64,000 nucleotides of DNA from Panulirus ornatus (taxonomy: Eukaryota; Arthropoda; Malacostraca; Decapoda; Palinuridae). Positions 61,998-64,000 of this stretch are shown piece by piece. The notes under the pieces were generated by a model that was not told where the DNA came from, ran no database searches, and saw only the letters and a list, made by a program, of their open reading frames with translations. Every line of letters starts with the position of its first letter. Positions within the stretch are counted from its first letter, which is position 1. Where the stretch lies: positions 16,539,775 to 16,603,774 of the forward strand of contig NC_092264.1 of assembly GCF_036320965.1 (NCBI RefSeq), written 5' to 3'. The translations under genes were made by a program, and so were the position numbers.

Positions 61998-62140
61998 ACC
62001 TTTGGCCCGACGGGCACGATGGGATGACAATTGAATGGTACGACCCTGGGTCACGATGGCCTGGTCTTACACGTCACCCCTCCGGGTCAGGTCAAAGACC
62101 CAAGCATCATACCCCAAGAGTGGTCGTGATGGTGGAAGGT
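61998..62140. mobile_element. Foldback (MITE-like) element, copy 3
   Basis: Shares GGGTCAGGTCAAAG and the ATGGTACGACCC / GGTCGTGATGG inverted arms with the copies at 7.2 and 12.2 kb. Confidence 0.5.
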
Positions 62141-62338
62141 GTTGGGGTACTGTGGTACAGGAGGCATTCCACCGTCATAGGAAGGGTTTTGAATACCTTG
62201 TTCGAAAAAAATATGAGAGAAAATTAAAGATGTACTTCCAGCTCTGGATTGGCACTCAAATGGCCTCATACATGCATTGTTTTTATAAAGATTTTTCAGT
62301 GTATTTCAACAGAGACTTGACTTCACGTAATCCCATAT

Positions 62339-62451
<113 letters not shown>

Positions 62452-63189
62452 ACCAAAGTTTTCTCGATGCTCCTCTGATCAGTTCGGGTGTGTGTCAAAC
62501 TTGCGTTCGAGTAGTACAGGTTATTAAAGACTTGTCTACTGTCATCTTGATTGTGTCTCTTGCTCGCCATCCATAGGACATCTGAACAGAGCGTTGAGTG
62601 ATGCTGAGTCTTGGGGGTCGATACTGCCCTTTTTCTACAGACGACAGAACTGTTGATTACGTTGGTGTTGATCTACAGTCCTTCACAGGTGTCGTGCCAT
62701 TAGGGTAAGATATCTAAGTGCAGAGATCATGTCTTCCAGGACTACCCATATGACTGGCAACGGGTCTCCCCTCGTCTGCCCTGATGACTGGCAACAGGTC
62801 TCCCCTCGTCTGCCCTGCAGGAAGTATAAGAAAAGTCGTTCCCGTCCATCGTACAAGTCCTGACTCTCGACGGAGTGAGTGGGTGGATGAGTGGGTGGGT
62901 GGAGCCTGTGGCAGGTCCTGGGATATTCTTCAGCTCAGTTGTATCGCTCTGCTCGGAAGGTGTTGCCGGGACCGTACATAAGCGTTGTCCAATGTGTCTT
63001 TATCGGTTCTTATCTCCTCCCATCTTGGTTTGTGAAGCCTAGTCTGCCATATGCCTGAGGAGGCGAAGGTTCCTCTCTTCCTCTCGCTGGTGTTCAGGTC
63101 ATGTGACTAACAGTGTCATTGAGATGTTCTAACGTTATCTCCTTCAGGAGAGACTTGATGTTTCTTTTACGTCCTGCCTCTTGTACGAG

Positions 63190-63470
63190 TCTCTATTCTC
63201 TACCTTCCCCCATGTCATTATCAAAGAACAATTTAACTCTCAGGCGATTGTAGGGCTTCTGTCCCGTTATCGCTCGTGAGTAGTTTCTACAGACGACATT
63301 TTCATACCTCTGGTAATACTTTAAAAAACAGGTTGTCATCTCTGTCAGACATGAGGATAAGATAGGTGCAAGGACTCTACCCTGCGGAACACACCACCTC
63401 ACCTCGGCCAAGCCAGACACCAAGTTTACACTGTGTTGTGATGTGTACTTCGGGACGTTGTACAATTATC
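63190..63470 (-). mobile_element. RT relic (VPQGRVLAPIL motif)
   Basis: A minus-strand frame reads VRWCVPQGRVLAPILSS, a variant of the GVPQGSVLxPxLF motif of Jockey/CR1-type RTs. The flanks are too decayed to classify. Confidence 0.5.
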
Positions 63471-63539
63471 GTAAGCACTTGACTTGTTATTTGCATTTCG
63501 GTGTAATTTGTGTCCTATTTATCAGCTTGACCTTAAGTC

Positions 63540-63540
<1 letters not shown>

Positions 63541-63619
<79 letters not shown>
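63541..63619. repeat. (GT)n microsatellite
   Basis: About 38 GT units. A short (GA)n follows at 63683-63702. 63703-64000 shows nothing recognised. Confidence 0.96.
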
Positions 63620-64000
63620 CCGCATCAGCGTCTATCTTATGTCTAGAGCCTCCCACAATCTTGTTAGAGCCACTGAGCAGAGAAGAGAGAGAGAGAGAGA
63701 GGAGAATGATATTCCCCGGCATGAAGCTGTGTTGTGTAGATTGTTTCATTTTATGACGTCTCGCAACTTGCCTGGTGGAACTCACTCAAAATGGTCATGT
63801 GTGAGCTTCGTGCTGTTGGTCGCCAGGCGTCTGGACTGTTTTGCTCGTCTCGTTACTGAGTGAGGCAGTGAGAGACGCCTTCTTAAGGATGGAACGAGGG
63901 GCTAGAGAGCACTTAGTGCCTATTTCCACTGTGTTTTTGCACCTCTCTTTGATGGTAGGAGTTTAAGGAGCTCGGAGCAGACTCCCTGGACGAGCTGGCA

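Overview
The window is eukaryotic and animal, most likely from an arthropod with a large repeat-rich genome. I lean towards a decapod crustacean because of the dense (TA)n, (GA)n and (CA)n microsatellites and the repeat families present. The species cannot be fixed from the sequence alone.

The only host gene I can support is on the minus strand. It is a long multi-EGF gene of the MEGF6 type, and I placed 29 consecutive internal exons between 47665 and 9598. Every junction has AG/GT borders. The splice phases agree at every join, and the exons together encode 1416 codons without a stop. Reading 5' to 3', there are about eight EGF domains of the calcium-binding/fibrillin-like class (47.7-39.1 kb), then one acidic tyrosine-rich linker exon (38.1 kb), then about 24 laminin-type EGF domains (37.3-9.6 kb). 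The start (signal peptide and probable EMI domain) and the 3' end were not found. They lie outside the window or were not recognisable.

Two blocks are packed with retroelements: 1-6457, downstream of the last visible exon, and 16185-29120, which fills the 13.5-kb intron between exons 20 and 21. A smaller cluster sits at 53.9-54.8 kb. Three families recur. The first is an APE-endonuclease/RT LINE whose 3' end runs into (TA)n. The second is a roughly 240-bp SINE-like element ('family A') whose last 45 bp or so resemble the LINE 3' end and which also ends in (TA)n. The third is a Penelope-like element fragment carrying a hammerhead-ribozyme-like core. Almost every copy of each family starts and ends at a (TA)n array, so the blocks read as retroelements nested in each other's TA tails. 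One LINE copy (26048-28573) keeps an 841-codon open frame.

Elsewhere there are older relics: decayed CR1/Jockey-like RT fragments at 7.74-9.2, 48.1-48.8 and 63.2-63.5 kb, tRNA-derived SINE pieces, foldback elements, and a 404-bp hAT-like element with a perfect 8-bp target duplication (43925-44328). There are also many minisatellites. Three of these (after exons 1, 9 and 27) are tandem copies of the exon end plus its splice donor, which is a recurring and unusual pattern in this gene. The region 47.7-64 kb has no exon I can defend. It is dominated by minisatellites and old repeats.
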